From NCBI GenBank assembly GCA_001557505.1, contig LSAX01000007.1, positions 3,100,001-3,164,000 on the forward strand: 64,000 bases of DNA. Direction: 5' to 3'. The translations under genes were made by a program, and so were the position numbers. The stretch's first letter is position 1. Each line of letters opens with the position of its first letter. This stretch comes from Reticulascus tulasneorum. Lineage: Eukaryota; Ascomycota; Sordariomycetes; Glomerellales; Reticulascaceae. The notes under the pieces were generated by a model. The model saw nothing but the letters and a program-made list of their open reading frames with translations. It was not told the DNA's origin and did no database searches. Below are positions 1 through 11,746 of this stretch, in pieces.

Positions 1-340
1 AGGAGGATAAGCTGCAACAGAGACTCCGTGCATTGAGAGCTTGAATCCATCCGTATACAGTGCGGGTTGTTTCGTGCATTATTTTGGGATAAGGGTCTGG
101 CGTTTTGAGGTCTATGGAGGTTTGGTGGCGGAGAAGAGGTTGCTTCCTTTTGAACGCTGGATTTGAAAGTTGCGAGCATTGAGATCGAGTGCATTTCAAT
201 TGCAGGGCATTTTGTATCCATGGGGAGTCACATTGAACTAACTCGTGTTTTCTCTAAATCATAGATGGGGTGTCAGAGTTCACACGGCCACATTGGTCTT
301 CCAGTCTTTCCATGATGGTCTATTTTCTAGAGACAACTTT
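1..340. other. Intergenic, window edge
   Basis: No open frame with coding character is visible. It is the 3' flank of the SKI2 gene and may hold its 3' UTR. Confidence 0.6.
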
Positions 341-3300
341 TCACATGTATAAACTGGCAACTGCCGTGATATCCCTCTTGATCATCTCCTGTGCCGTCTG
401 CATCTTCTGATATAGCTCTGGGTCGCCAATGATGCGAGCAGCATTTTTCACCTCCCGGCAAGTTTCGTCAAGTCTCGTAATGGTTCTCACAATAGTTCCC
501 TCCAGAACATCAGTGAGGTCGGTGATGTTCTTGAAGCTCATACCCCTGGCCCACTCGTAGACAACCTCCATCAGCCCGAATCGTGGCCGTGATATAAAGT
601 CATTGGAGTCATCGGCCGATTGTATCACCTGGTGCAGAGTCTGCACGCCATTGACCTTCTCGCTAATGGCGATGATGGTGTTTTTGCCACGCTCCAGATT
701 TCCAGTCAGCGTTGGCTGGGAGTCTGTCTTTTCCTGGAAAACAAAAGCAGACAGCAGTGCGGCGATCTCGGCCGGCTCGTAGTCCGCCAGCACGTTATCC
801 AGTATCAACTCTGTCAGCACCAGCTCGTCACCCGAGTGAATTTCGCATGCAACCTTGCCCTTTAGCTGAATTCGCGAACTCTCGTCAATGAACTGAAGTT
901 CTCTCAAGACCAGGATGCGTTGCTCGTAATCTGGAAGCAACTGTAAGTTCTGGTCTGATAGCGCCTGTCGTAGTTGGGAGATGTGTTCCTTTATCAGCCA
1001 CTGATCATGACACATCGCAAACTGCCAAATGTCATTAGTATCCAAGATTGTCTAAAAGGACTTCCCGTGCCACTCACATGTTTTACGAAATCTGGGCAGG
1101 CGATCGCAGGAGAGCTTGATGCAACAAACTCCGCTTCTCTCCGCTTCTCGATGAGCTCTTGAAGCGGCAGGCTCTTAATTTTGGATAAGTCTATCTCATC
1201 CCAAAGGTCGTCCCACGAGCGACACAACGCATGAAGCCTATCTTTCGCCTTTTGGTATCCCTCTCCCCCCTGGAAAATCTCCGGGACAATGCCCTTCGTG
1301 ACGTAACGCGTCAGGCACTCCACGTCACTCAGTGGCACGTGGAGGGTCTTAATCCGAACATGTTTCTTTGCCTGTGGCAGAGGGGTGAAGAACTTTCGGA
1401 ACGCCGGAATGAATGGCAATAGATCTGTAGAGTCTCTGGTCTCTCTGATTGTCCTGATTTCGCAGACGTGCAGCGTCGGGATGTTGTTGGGAGATACCTT
1501 GGTGCTCACGCCCTCTGAGAGAAGGATGCCAGGAGTTCGGATGCCATCCTTATTATAAATGACTAAACGTCCCAGACTGAACATTTTGCGCCCGATGGGT
1601 ATACCAAGGAGTCCGAGGTACAAATCCTCTGTAAGCTGCTTGTAGTTCTGTGATGCTTGATGACACTCGTCCATGGTCGTGCCACATAATTCACATGAGT
1701 CTCGCTTGACTTTGGCGAGATCTGCCTCTGATAACTTGACAGCTTTCTCGTGCTCCGGAAGGAGTTGCTGAGTGGCGTGCTCGGAAAAGCTACGCTTAAT
1801 CATCTCTTCTATTTTAAGAGCTTCCACTCGAAGAAGGTTCAGGATCATGTTGTAGGTGAGGCGAAATTGTGAGCGTAGCTTGGAAGGCTCGCCGAGTATC
1901 ATCTTTTGAAGGTCGGCCACAGGGGGGGCTTCATCGCCGCCAGAGGGAACGATAATAACTGATCCGACTGTGTCTAGACCTCGTCGTCCGGCTCTGCCTG
2001 CCATCTGCGTATATTCTCCTGGAAGAAGATTTCGGAATGAATGGCCGTCGTGTTTCCGGTACCCAGAGAACACAACTGTCCGAGTGGGCAGGTTCAGACC
2101 CATTGCGAACGTTTCCGTGGCGAAAAGTACTTTCACCAGCGTCTGGGCAAACAGAATCTCGACCATTTCCTTGACAATTGGCAGAAGGCCGCCATGATGA
2201 ACGGCAATACCTCTCCCCAAGAGCTCCCTCAGTCTAATAATCTGGGGTAACGTCCTGTCTTCGGGTTTCAGCCGCGCAATGGATCTTTCGATTATCATAT
2301 GAATAGCGCTCTTTTCAGTTGCCGTGCAGAAATCCTGGTTGCTCAGCCCATCCGCGTTCTCCTCGCACCTTTTTTTGGAGAAAACAAAAATGCACGCCGG
2401 CAGTAGAGTCGATTTTTTCAGGAACTGGACGAGATGGACCCAAAGATTCTTGTCCTGGGCAGCAGATGTGAACCCGCCAGGGCGACCAGCTCTACCCATA
2501 TGCCCAGGGGCGTGACTGGCCCGCTGGCCACCTCGTCCTCTCTGCGGAGGACCGCCACCGCGCTGTGCTCCCCCCCTTGAACCACCACCGCGTGGTGCGG
2601 ATCCTCTCTGGCCTCCTCGTTGAGCTCCACCACCGCGAGGCGGACCATTCGACTCAGCCGGTCGAGTTTTCTCCTTTCCTTGCATAGCAGCGTTGGCATC
2701 TTTCCAACCTTTCTCAATGAACTTCTTCTCTGGGTCAACAATCCGATGGATGCTTTTGCCTGCCCAGAGATAGTGCTCCAGGGGAACTGGCCGTTTCGGT
2801 GTCGAGATGACGTAAATGTCCTTTTTCTTTGTCCGCCCAACCCACGATGCAAACTCGTGGGTGTTTGGGACCGTGGCGGACAACAGGATCAAGGTAACAT
2901 GCTCTGGAAGCATGATGATGACTTCTTCCCAAACCACACCACGCTCGAAATCGTTCACATAGTGTACTTCGTCAAATATAACGAACTCAACATCTCGGAT
3001 GATATCTGCTCCTCGGTAAAGCATGCTTCGCAGAATTTCCGTTGTCATAATGAGACAACTAGCTTCTGGGTTAATCTGAACGTCTCCCGTAAGAATACCA
3101 ACCTCGTCAAACGTCTGGCGAAAGTCTCGAAACTTTTGGTTGCTCAGTGCTTTAATCGGCGATGTATAAATTGCCTTCGTCATGTGCCTGGAAGCCAGGG
3201 CGATGGCATACTCGGCTACAACCGTTTTCCCAGCCGACGTGTGGGCAGCAACGAAGACTGAGTCACCGTTCTCGAGATGGTATATGGCCTCTTTTTGAAA

Positions 3301-4302
3301 GGTATCAAGCTCAAACGGCCATTCCCGTGCCATGTCTGGAACTAAGTCTCGGAAGTTGGTTATTTCTCTCCTCACATCAACCATATGAGCCCACTCGCGC
3401 CCGGCTTTGCGAGCACTGGAAGCAGCCAGCGCCCCACGCGGTTCCAAGGCCGGAAACTCGATAGGCAGAATATTATCAATGTCCTCGGTATCTTCGTCAT
3501 CAGAACCGTCATCTTTCTCGCCAGTAGCATGGGCCGGGTCCTCGGCGTCATCGTCACTTTGAATTTGATCAGGCTCCTGATCCAGTTCTTCCTCGACGGC
3601 TTTGGCCTCCTCCCCATTCGTCCGCTGGTTGAATGCGATGCCCCTGGTCAGTCCCGGGGCTATCGCCAGAAGAGCGCCTTCCGCACCAAGCTTGATGACT
3701 CTCTCAAGTTTGTTAGTCGAGCCTACGGCGTCCACCCCGGACCCGCTTCGATGGACCTGATCCTCTAGGGCTGCCGTTGCCTCTATACCCTCTAAGCCGC
3801 CAGGAGCAAACGGAAAGAATCCTGCAGCTCCTCTGACAAAATCGGCCCTACTTGCTGGCTTTCGCATTAACGAAGTCGAATTCTTCGCAGTGGCGCTGTT
3901 GGCGGGGATGGTGACATTCTTGTAACCGGTCACTCGACCCTCCAGGCCGTGTCGAAGAAAGCGAGTTACTGTCCGAGTCTGGGGAGGTGCAATCCTGCAG
4001 AGCTCGGCGTAGTCAACCGGGCAGTCCCAGCGCCTGGGAACTCACGTTAGCTCATCCTGGACCTCGCTTTCCAGAGGTTTCCCTTCTTACTGCTGCAACC
4101 TGTTCAGCCATTCCGGTGAGAATGTCGTTGATGGCGACAAGAACTTTTCTTCAAGATTTCTCTTTAGATGGGAGGAGGGTAGCCGGGATCTCTTACGGGC
4201 CCGCTGCTGGAACAAAACGTCGTCTATTGGGATGGAGGGTTGCTTCTCGGACGATGTTTCGATCTGCAGCCTCTGAATGGCCTCAGCCAAGTCAGAGGTC
4301 AT
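341..4302 (-). CDS. SKI2: Ski2-type DEVH RNA helicase (SKI complex)
   Basis: ATP-dependent RNA helicase of the cytoplasmic SKI complex, which feeds mRNA 3'-5' into the exosome. Three exons join in frame: 4302-4091, 4033-1078 and 1021-341, giving 1282 aa; yeast Ski2 is 1287 aa. Splice sites are GTAAGA/CAG and GTGAGT/CAG, with branch points GAGCTAACG and TACTAATGAC. Visible motifs are Walker A HTSAGKTVVAEYA, the DEVH box (FDEVHYVND), SAT (LLSATVPN) and motif VI QMAGRAGRRGLD, followed by a long C-terminal region of the arch and DSHCT type that runs to the end. An Arg/Gly-rich RGG stretch (about residues 535-577) interrupts the core between the two RecA lobes. The start ATG at 4302 is chosen; an in-frame ATG at 4407 is possible but less likely. 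Confidence 0.95.
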
Positions 4303-5113
4303 CTTGGCCGGGTGCCTAAGCTGTGCTTCAATCGCAAGGTTGAGGATGACATGCAGCAGCTCTTTCCGAGCTTTGCGTTTCACCGGACAGAGGCAACGAA
4401 TGTCCAAGGCCTATAGCTGGGCTGTACTAGGTGAAAAGGTAATGGTAAAGGCGTCACTCGCACCTCATTCGAAAGGCTGAGATCTGTACATCTGAATATA
4501 ATATGTGTGTAGTGCTGCCCCTCGCTGTTGATGATTATGCTGCAGGCGCTGGCGGGGGCTCGACAGCCCCGCCGGAGAATCGGCCTTCAGCGCCCGATGA
4601 CCTGCGCTTCTTGGACTGGGCAGACGGGAGCACCCAACCTCACAAGGAGCTTCTCTGACGGACATGAAAACCACCAGCAACAGCCCACAATCCACACAAA
4701 AATCTTGGACTTGACGCTTATCGGCTCCCCCTTTTTTTAATACTTTTTTTCTATAGGGACGCTGATGTGCCCCATGTGCAAAAGCCCAGGAGCGGTTCTG
4801 TTTGCGTCAACATGGAAGATGTTTCTCGGAGCAGACGAGAGAAACACAATATAGAAAGCCATTGTTATCCAAGTACTATTCATAGCCCTACATACACATT
4901 AAAACAAGCCGCAGGCGAAGCAGCCTTGAACAGTAGACCTGGATCGTCAAGTCAAAAGCTTATCTCAGGGCATGAATATAATTGTGACAAAGCAGCATAC
5001 TAGTACAGTCCTCCGAGTCTATCAAATCGTAAACGAGCCCTCAAGAACGCGTTTCTGGTCCGCCGTAGCCTGCAAGGCCACTGCGATCTCCAATCTTCGC
5101 CACCCTCTGCGTC
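4303..5113. other. Intergenic: SKI2 promoter and PDB1 3' flank
   Basis: No supported gene. The SKI2-proximal part is presumably its 5' UTR and promoter. T and A runs near 4731-4750 are the only notable composition feature. Confidence 0.5.
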
Positions 5114-6423
5114 TTACAATCGTAGCATCTTGGCGGCGTAGTCCTCGATCAACTTCTCTGACGGGAAACTCATCTCCTCCAACTTCTGGGCATACGGAGT
5201 AGGAACATCGGCTCCAGTGACTCGTTGAGCCGGCGCATCCAGAAAATCAAAAGCGTATTCCATGGTCAAAGCGAGGATTTCGGCACCGACACCGAAGGCC
5301 GGGAAACCGGATTCAACGGATAGTAGACGATGTGTCTTCTTGACTGACTTGACGATAGTTTCCACATCCAAGGGCTTGATGGATCGCAGGTTGATGACCT
5401 CCACCTCGACACCGTAGTTCTTCTTCAAGTTCTCTGCTGCAACGAGGCACTGTCCGACACATCGAGATAGAGTGACAATGGTCAGATCCTTGCCCGCTCG
5501 CTCAATTTTGGCCTTGCCGAAGGGGATAACGAAGTCGTCCTTTTGAGCTGCCTCCGACATAGGGAATGTCTGCCCATACATAAGCTCGTTCTCCAGCACA
5601 ACGACCGGGTTGGGGTCGCGAATTGCTGCCTTGAGGAGACCTTTGGCGTCTTCGGCGCTCCAAGGTGACACGACCTTTAGGCCAGGAATGCTACCATACC
5701 ATGCCGAGTAGTCCTGAGAGTGCTGTGCGCCCACGCCGGACGCGAAGCCGTTTGGACCGCGGAAGGTAATGTTACAGGGTTGAATACCGCCAGACATGTA
5801 CAGGGTCTTGGCTGCCGAGTTGACAACCTGATCAATAGCTTGCATGGCGAAGTTGAAGGTCATGAATTCGCACTAGGAGACATCGTTAGAAACGGGGTTG
5901 TACCAGACGGAAGAGGATCGATTATGGATGTGAAATGGCATGATCGGCCACTTCTTCCAAAGACGTTTCTTCTTCTGCTTTCATTCTTGTGATGGATCGG
6001 GACGCAGAGGAAAATGAGGGACGGAGTACTCACCACAGGGTGCAGTCCACTCAAAGCAGCACCAACTGCTAAGCCGGTGAAACCGCTCTCGGTGATGGGC
6101 GTGTCGATGACCCTTTTGTCGCCGAATCGATCCAGCAGTCCCTTTGTCACCTTGTACGCGCCATTGTACTGGGCAACCTCCTCGCCCAGAATGAACACCT
6201 TGTCATTGGCTTCCAGCTCCTCTGCCAGTGCTTCGTTCAGAGCATCTCGGACAGTGTACTCCTTAGTCCCCTTCGACTCGGCGTATGTCCTCGACTGAAT
6301 CGCGAAAACGGCTGGGCGGTAGGAGAATGGAAGGCCGGAAGGAAGTTGAGAAGCCGATGATCTCAGAGTGGCAGCTCTTGTGGTGGCAGCCAGTCGAGCC
6401 ACAGGTCGGAGGTAGCGGGACAT
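5114..6423 (-). CDS. PDB1: Pyruvate dehydrogenase E1 component, beta subunit
   Basis: Beta subunit of the mitochondrial E1 heterotetramer that decarboxylates pyruvate with thiamine diphosphate and acetylates the E2 lipoyl groups. Two exons, 6423-6034 and 5872-5114 (donor GTGAGT, acceptor CTCCTAG, phase 0), give 382 aa; yeast Pdb1 is 366 aa. The N-terminus ([19 protein letters not shown]) is a basic, Ser/Thr/Ala-rich mitochondrial presequence. The mature part starts near [14 protein letters not shown]. Family signatures are [52 protein letters not shown] and the transketolase C-terminal block near [16 protein letters not shown]. The intron falls just before CEFMTFNF. An upstream in-frame ATG at 6486 is rejected because it would hide the presequence. 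Confidence 0.96.
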
Positions 6424-7400
6424 GGCGATGTGATGTTTGGGTTGACAGAGCTGTCCGACGGCGAGATAACAAGACCGGAAATGCAACGAACAATTACTAA
6501 GGGCGAAGTCAAGGAGATTTTGGCGGCCTCAATTGAGGGTTGACACCAGCCAAGGTCAAGGAATCGAGCTTCGAATGGGAGAAATAAGACGAAGAAGAGC
6601 TGGAGAGAGGGAATTTGCACGTCGATGGTCGGAATCGAGTCGGGATGGGAATGCTAGGTAAAGATGTGCCTCGCAGCTTTTTTTTGCTTAGCTTCCGGTG
6701 TCCCAACTTTTCCCGCAGCAGTCCGTTGAATTGCGGGAAGCTGTTTGCTGGCTTTTGGTTGGAGAGGTCCAGTGCGTTGGGGAGGTCCCGGTTCCTGCCA
6801 CAGCGCTGGGACTAGGCCAAAAGCGGAATAGACCAAAGTTCGGATAAAGATCGGTCAGTAATACAGTGTTCAGTTATCGTAAGGTACCGATAAACTCTTA
6901 CGGTGTAATTACTGTATGGACTTTTTATCGCCACAGATACATACCTTACACAGGAGAAGGAGCCGCACAATCCTCATTAATACGCATATAGATATCATGG
7001 CTCATCGCCTAATGGAGATTTCGACATTCTCACGAGGCAACTTGTCCATGGAATGAATCAGCGTACAAGACATAGAAAAGCCGAGATCGCAGAGACAGCC
7101 CACGACTCGGAATAGAGGACGCTAATGATGTAGGATTGATTGACTGATTATGATGAAGCATGAGCCGACGACGTCATATCCACCATTTTAGCACTCTTCT
7201 GAGACTTCTCGATCAATGAGTCAAATATATGAATATATACTACAGATAATGAAGAGTCCCCACCACAATCATAAGCCACACGCAGTGGTGAGGCTACATG
7301 CGGGGGGCTGAGCTATTACAATTATGTAGATAAAGGTCTATACCGTCACATCGACGGCCCTATTCCATTCAATTCATCACGAGCTTCCATCTTCAGCTTC
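6424..7400. other. Intergenic between PDB1 promoter and ERG6 3' end
   Basis: About 980 bp with no supported gene. The 6424-6830 part is PDB1 upstream sequence. The 6840-7390 part is AT-richer and is the 3' flank of ERG6. Confidence 0.5.
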
Positions 7401-8744
7401 CTATTTCCCATTCTGCTTGGCGGGCTTCTTGCCCACCATCAGATACATCGGTGTGAAGAGATGGTCTCTTCCTCCAGCCACCAAGCAATCGGCAGCGAGG
7501 GCCAAGCTATCTGCGGTCTTCTTGGTTCCCGCGGGAGCCACTTTGATCCATTCGAGAGCGCCGGCCAAATTGTGCATGGCAAATCGACCCCACTTCGTCA
7601 TTCGCACAATGGTGAAGATATCGTAAACGGACTGGAGGTACCGTAGCTCTCCAGACAAAGGCCAATACCAAGGCATCGGGTCTGGCCGAGCTGCGAGGTC
7701 CTCGTTCTTCAATAACGTGAACCCAGCAGCCTTCATCGCATCGAGAGCTTCGCTGATCTTGCACATGTTGGAGATTCCATCACCCTGCTCAATGCCAAGA
7801 CGAATCTCCCGGTGACGGAGGTTGTCGTTGTCATACTCGTCTGTCATCAACCACTCGTACACACCAAAGACACCGCCAGGCTTGAGAACTCTGAAGATTT
7901 CGCTGTAGATTCCCTCCAAAGAGGGGGCGTGGACAGTGGCTTCAATGGCATAAACAGCATCAAAAGAGTTGTCAGGGAACGACATTTGCTACCACATGCA
8001 TGTTAGACTTGAACTTTTCGACTTATCCATCAATGCCAGTAAACTTACCATAAAGTCACCCTTTACGAAGTCCAACTGATCCGACATGCCCTCCTTGGCA
8101 GCGTAGTAGGTGGCCCGGTCAATCTGATAGTCGTTGTTGTTGAGCCCCGTGACGTGGCAGCCTGTAAACTTGGCGATTTCTCGCGCGGGTCCACCAACGC
8201 CGCACCCGACGTCAAGGACCTTCATGCCCTCCTGGATGCCTACAGAGTGGGCGAGGTAGTGTTCATGTCGGGCAATCGCCTGGTAAAATGGCTCGCCATG
8301 GGAAAAGCGACAGAAGTGGAAGGATTGACCCCAGCCGTACTCGTAGATGTCCGTAGCAAGATTGTAATAGCTGAAGAGCAAGAATAGTTAGTTTGGTGGG
8401 TTTCAAAGCATGTGGTAGTGCAACGTACTGTCTTGTCAAGGTCGCATATTCGGCAGTTCGAGCCTGTTGGAATTCCGATTAGCATTCTGAAGGGTCCTTC
8501 AACTGTTTTCTGGTTGTGGACAAATGCATACCGCCCTCTCCTCAGCGGTTTCGTCTTTGGCCGCCTTATTGTCCCAGTGTTTGAAATACTCGTCAACCGC
8601 AGCTTTCTTGGCTGCGTTGTCCTTCCTGAACATGGCTGAAATGCCACCAGCAGCCTGTGCTGACTTTCCATGGAGAGCCTTGTTGAAGGCGGCATCACGA
8701 GAGTGATCCTCTCTCTCGAGGTTGGACGCGGTTGAGGAAACCAT
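7401..8744 (-). CDS. ERG6: Sterol 24-C-methyltransferase
   Basis: SAM-dependent methylation of zymosterol or lanosterol at C-24 in ergosterol synthesis, at the ER and lipid droplets. Four exons, 8744-8532, 8463-8429 (35 nt), 8370-8049 and 7988-7401, give 385 aa, the normal family length. Every junction keeps frame; the spliced sequence [20 protein letters not shown] is the hallmark ERG6 sterol-binding motif. The SAM site [20 protein letters not shown], the block [20 protein letters not shown] and the C-terminal sterol methyltransferase domain are all visible. It is divergent from SLT11 across 0.8 kb. Confidence 0.97.
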
Positions 8745-9526
8745 ATCGAAGATGATGAGTTGAATTATGAGTTGAAGGTCGAAGAGAATGACTAAAATCT
8801 CTGAACGGACGTAGTGAAATCGCCTAGAACGGGGTTTCGAAGATCAAGGGGATCGGACTGAGATTTATGTGCAAGAGAAAAAAAAAGGTGCAAAACGGTT
8901 GAATCTATCCCTAGGCCAGCAATTCTACATCAAATTTCTGAAAGCATGGGTCCTGATTTCCGCCAACGATCAATCCGGCATTTCGCTTCTTAGTACTAGG
9001 CGTTCATTGGACAATTGACCGGGAACGCGCTACCGGTTGAAGTAAGGCGGTGAGGGCAGAAATGCTTCAGGGGAAGTTTATCGCAATCCGAATACGAACG
9101 CGACAAGCCTCGTTTCAAGCGTTCGCCTTTTTGTGGCTGGTAAATAGGTTGGTGTTCGGTTTCGTGTTCGGCAACGAGCGCATGTACCATATCTCCTTTT
9201 TACTGAAAAATGTACATACGGGGCATGCATCCGTGCTTGAAGGACAAGATAAGATAAGGCTTGGGGAACAAGAAAATCCGCGATGATTAATCACATGCTC
9301 GTTCAGCCACATGCACTCGCCACGCTGCTGATAAACTCGAAGAATGTGTGACTCCATACTACTAACTAAATTACCCCAGACGAAGCAACCAGCACATTAA
9401 TAATTATCCACATCTTAACCACGCCTCCAACCATCGGCCATATACCTCCCACAACGCTACTACTCACAACCAAAAGTTTGCCGTAGCACAAGTTCAGCGC
9501 CTAGGAGTACACGGAAAGGGGACAAA
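8745..9526. promoter_or_regulatory. Shared promoter of ERG6 (-) and SLT11 (+)
   Basis: A 782-bp divergent intergenic region with no ORF of coding character. Two overlapping GATAAG sites lie at 9248-9258, which is a candidate GATA-factor site. A short A-run is at 8879-8886. Regulation is inferred only from position. Confidence 0.5.
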
Positions 9527-10741
9527 ATGCCGCCTCAGATCAAGCAAGATCTCAACCGCTCGGGATGGGAGTCGACCGACTTCCCGTCGGTCTGTGAGAC
9601 CTGTTTGCCGGACAACCCGTTTGTAAAAATGCTGAAGGAAGATTTTGGGGCTGAATGCAAATTGGTGAGTCTCCGCAAGCAACCGTCACGCCATAGCGAG
9701 TAGCTAACAAGATCTTCCTCACTGCAGTGCACAAGACCATTCACAGTTTTTAGCTGGAGCGCCGACCGAGCCCATGGTCGCAAAAAGCGAACAAACATAT
9801 GTTTAACATGCGCCCGCCTCAAGAACTGCTGCCAATCCTGCATGTTGGATCTCTCGTTCGGCCTTCCAATTGTAGTAAGGGATGCTGCCTTGAAGATGGT
9901 GGCTCCCGGCCCATCATCCGACGTCAACCGGGAGTACTTCGCTCAAAACAATGAACTTGCTATTGAGGAAGGTCGCGCAGGGGTGGAGGAGTACGAAAAG
10001 ACGGACGAGAAAGCTCGCGAACTGCTGCGTCGCCTCGCCGCCAGTAAGCCATACTTTCGAAAGAGTAGAGCGGTGGAAGGGTCGGAGGGAGAGTCGCTTG
10101 GCGGCTCAGGTAGCGCTGGTGGTGACCCCGCTGTTGGAGCTGGGGTTGGCGGTCCAGGTCCGATACGAACACGAGACTCGAGGGCGGCGGCATTTGTTGG
10201 TGCCAGACCGGGTAGAGGGAAGCAGATCTTGTCAAGCGCAGCCCAGCAACCACCAGGCCCCCAGGATTGGATACCACCGGCAGACAAGAATGTCATGTCA
10301 TTATTCGTCACCGGTGTCGAGGATGATCTGCCCGAGCACAAGATCCGGGAGTTCTTCAAGGCCCACGGCAAGATAAAGAGCTTAGTCTGCTCACACATGT
10401 CACACTGCGCCTTCGTCAACTACGAGACTAGGGAAGCCGCGGAAAAGGCGGCCGCAGCTTGCCAAGGAAAAGCTGTGATAGCAGGATGTCCTTTACGAGT
10501 ACGATGGGGAGTCCCAAAGGCTATTGGGACCATGGATAAAGAACAGCGAGCTCAGATGCTGGTAGATGCGAGACGGGGGCAGGGCAGCCAGAAGTCTGGC
10601 GAGAATAGGTCCGGGAGGAAACAAATCGCAGTAGGTTCAGCAGCATCTGCTGAGGATCCGTCGAGTCACTCGCAGGCAGTGGTGGCGGCCCCCCCTGGGG
10701 CTGGAGATGGCCCGCAATATGCCAGTTTGGCTGGGGAGTAA
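9527..10741 (+). CDS. SLT11: Pre-mRNA-splicing factor SLT11 (ECM2/RBM22 family)
   Basis: NTC-related spliceosome protein that contacts U6 snRNA and the pre-mRNA near the catalytic centre. Exons 9527-9664 and 9728-10741 (donor GTGAGT, acceptor TGCAG, phase 0) give 383 aa. The N-terminus carries paired Cys motifs: CETCLPDNPF, CKLCTRPFTVF and the CLTCARLKNCCQSCMLDL block, which form the family zinc-binding region. A single RRM lies at about residues 234-310 (SLFVTGVEDDLPEHKIREFF ... CAFVNYETREAAEKA). The region between is Gly/Ser-rich and the tail is low complexity. The start matches the conserved N-terminal sequence just before CETC. Confidence 0.94.
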
Positions 10742-10925
10742 GCATGTTGCCGGATTAACGCATTGCATTATTGGAGTTAGGGTTGGCAGCATGGTTGCAA
10801 AGGCTATAAATATCCAATAAGGGAAAGGATTCGAGGTGAGATGAGATATTTTGTACCAATAGCTAGGGTATCATCATGTTATACAAGGTCTCTCATATAC
10901 AAATCGCATCCTGAGTTCCAGCCGG

Positions 10926-11366
10926 TCACTGACATCCGCAGCCCGCGGACGCGCCTGTACCGCTGCCTGTTATCTTGACTGTGTCGTTGTCCCCACGTTC
11001 GGTATCCTTATGTATCCGTAGTCCTTTATTTGGGTTACCACAGCTCACATTTGCCACGAAGAATAGACCAACTTACGGTATACGTTCGGGGTGTCTTGTT
11101 TCCCTTGGACCACATTCTCTCTGAGAATCTTGGCCACGTCTTCAGCCTTTTGGATTGCGGGACGCAGCGCGGGATCCGTAGGCTTTAGAGTAGCATTGTG
11201 TTGAAAACCCTGGCGAATCTGTTTCTGAGCTGCCAATAAAGTTCGATCGTCGCCTTGTTAAAGAGAATGTTAGCTTTGTCGATCGTCGGTGGCTAACCCT
11301 GGGGGTCGTACCTTGAAAGGCAACTCGCGCTGCGCGGAGGAGATGTCTGTAAGCTGGGAGAGCCAT
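10926..11366 (-). CDS. MZM1: Mitochondrial zinc maintenance protein / complex III assembly factor (LYR family)
   Basis: Small matrix LYR protein that stabilises the Rieske protein Rip1 before its insertion into complex III. Three short exons, 11366-11312, 11253-11077 and 11023-10926, give 109 aa. Splice signals are GTACGA/AACAAG with branch GCTAACA, and GTAAGT/AAATAAAG. The N-terminus MALPAYRHLLRAARVAFQ carries the AYR form of the LYR motif. The middle is helical (AAQKQIRQGFQHNATLKP). The C-terminus KITGSGTGASAGCGCQ is seen only after the second intron is removed. The gene converges with SLT11 (184 bp) and is divergent from ZUO1 (380 bp). Confidence 0.9.
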
Positions 11367-11746
11367 CTGGGAAAGCAGACAATCGAGTCACTTTCGGAAA
11401 CCCCAATGTCTGAATTGAGAATGGTCGGCTTCGTTAGGCAGAAACACTCGAAGGCGAGTAGGCACGTTGTCGGTTTGTCTTCGAGATGTCATGAAGTCAG
11501 GGCCACAACCTTTTCGATCCAAATGTTGTCAGCCACTTTGAACTTGTGGCTTGGCTGTATCCACATAATGACACGCCTGAGAATTCATCTGTACACCCCA
11601 CCCAAGTTTCTCTCCCCAAAAAAATTGGTAGCACGAAAAATTCCCAATGCCCCACCTCAGTATGAAATTTCACGGTTTTCCGCCTTCTTTTTAGATCAGC
11701 ACATACACAACTTGGTTCTGTGCCTTGCTGTTCCTCAAGACCCAAA
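11367..11746. promoter_or_regulatory. Shared promoter of MZM1 (-) and ZUO1 (+)
   Basis: A compact 380-bp divergent promoter between a mitochondrial assembly factor and a ribosome chaperone. No recognisable operator was identified. Confidence 0.5.
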
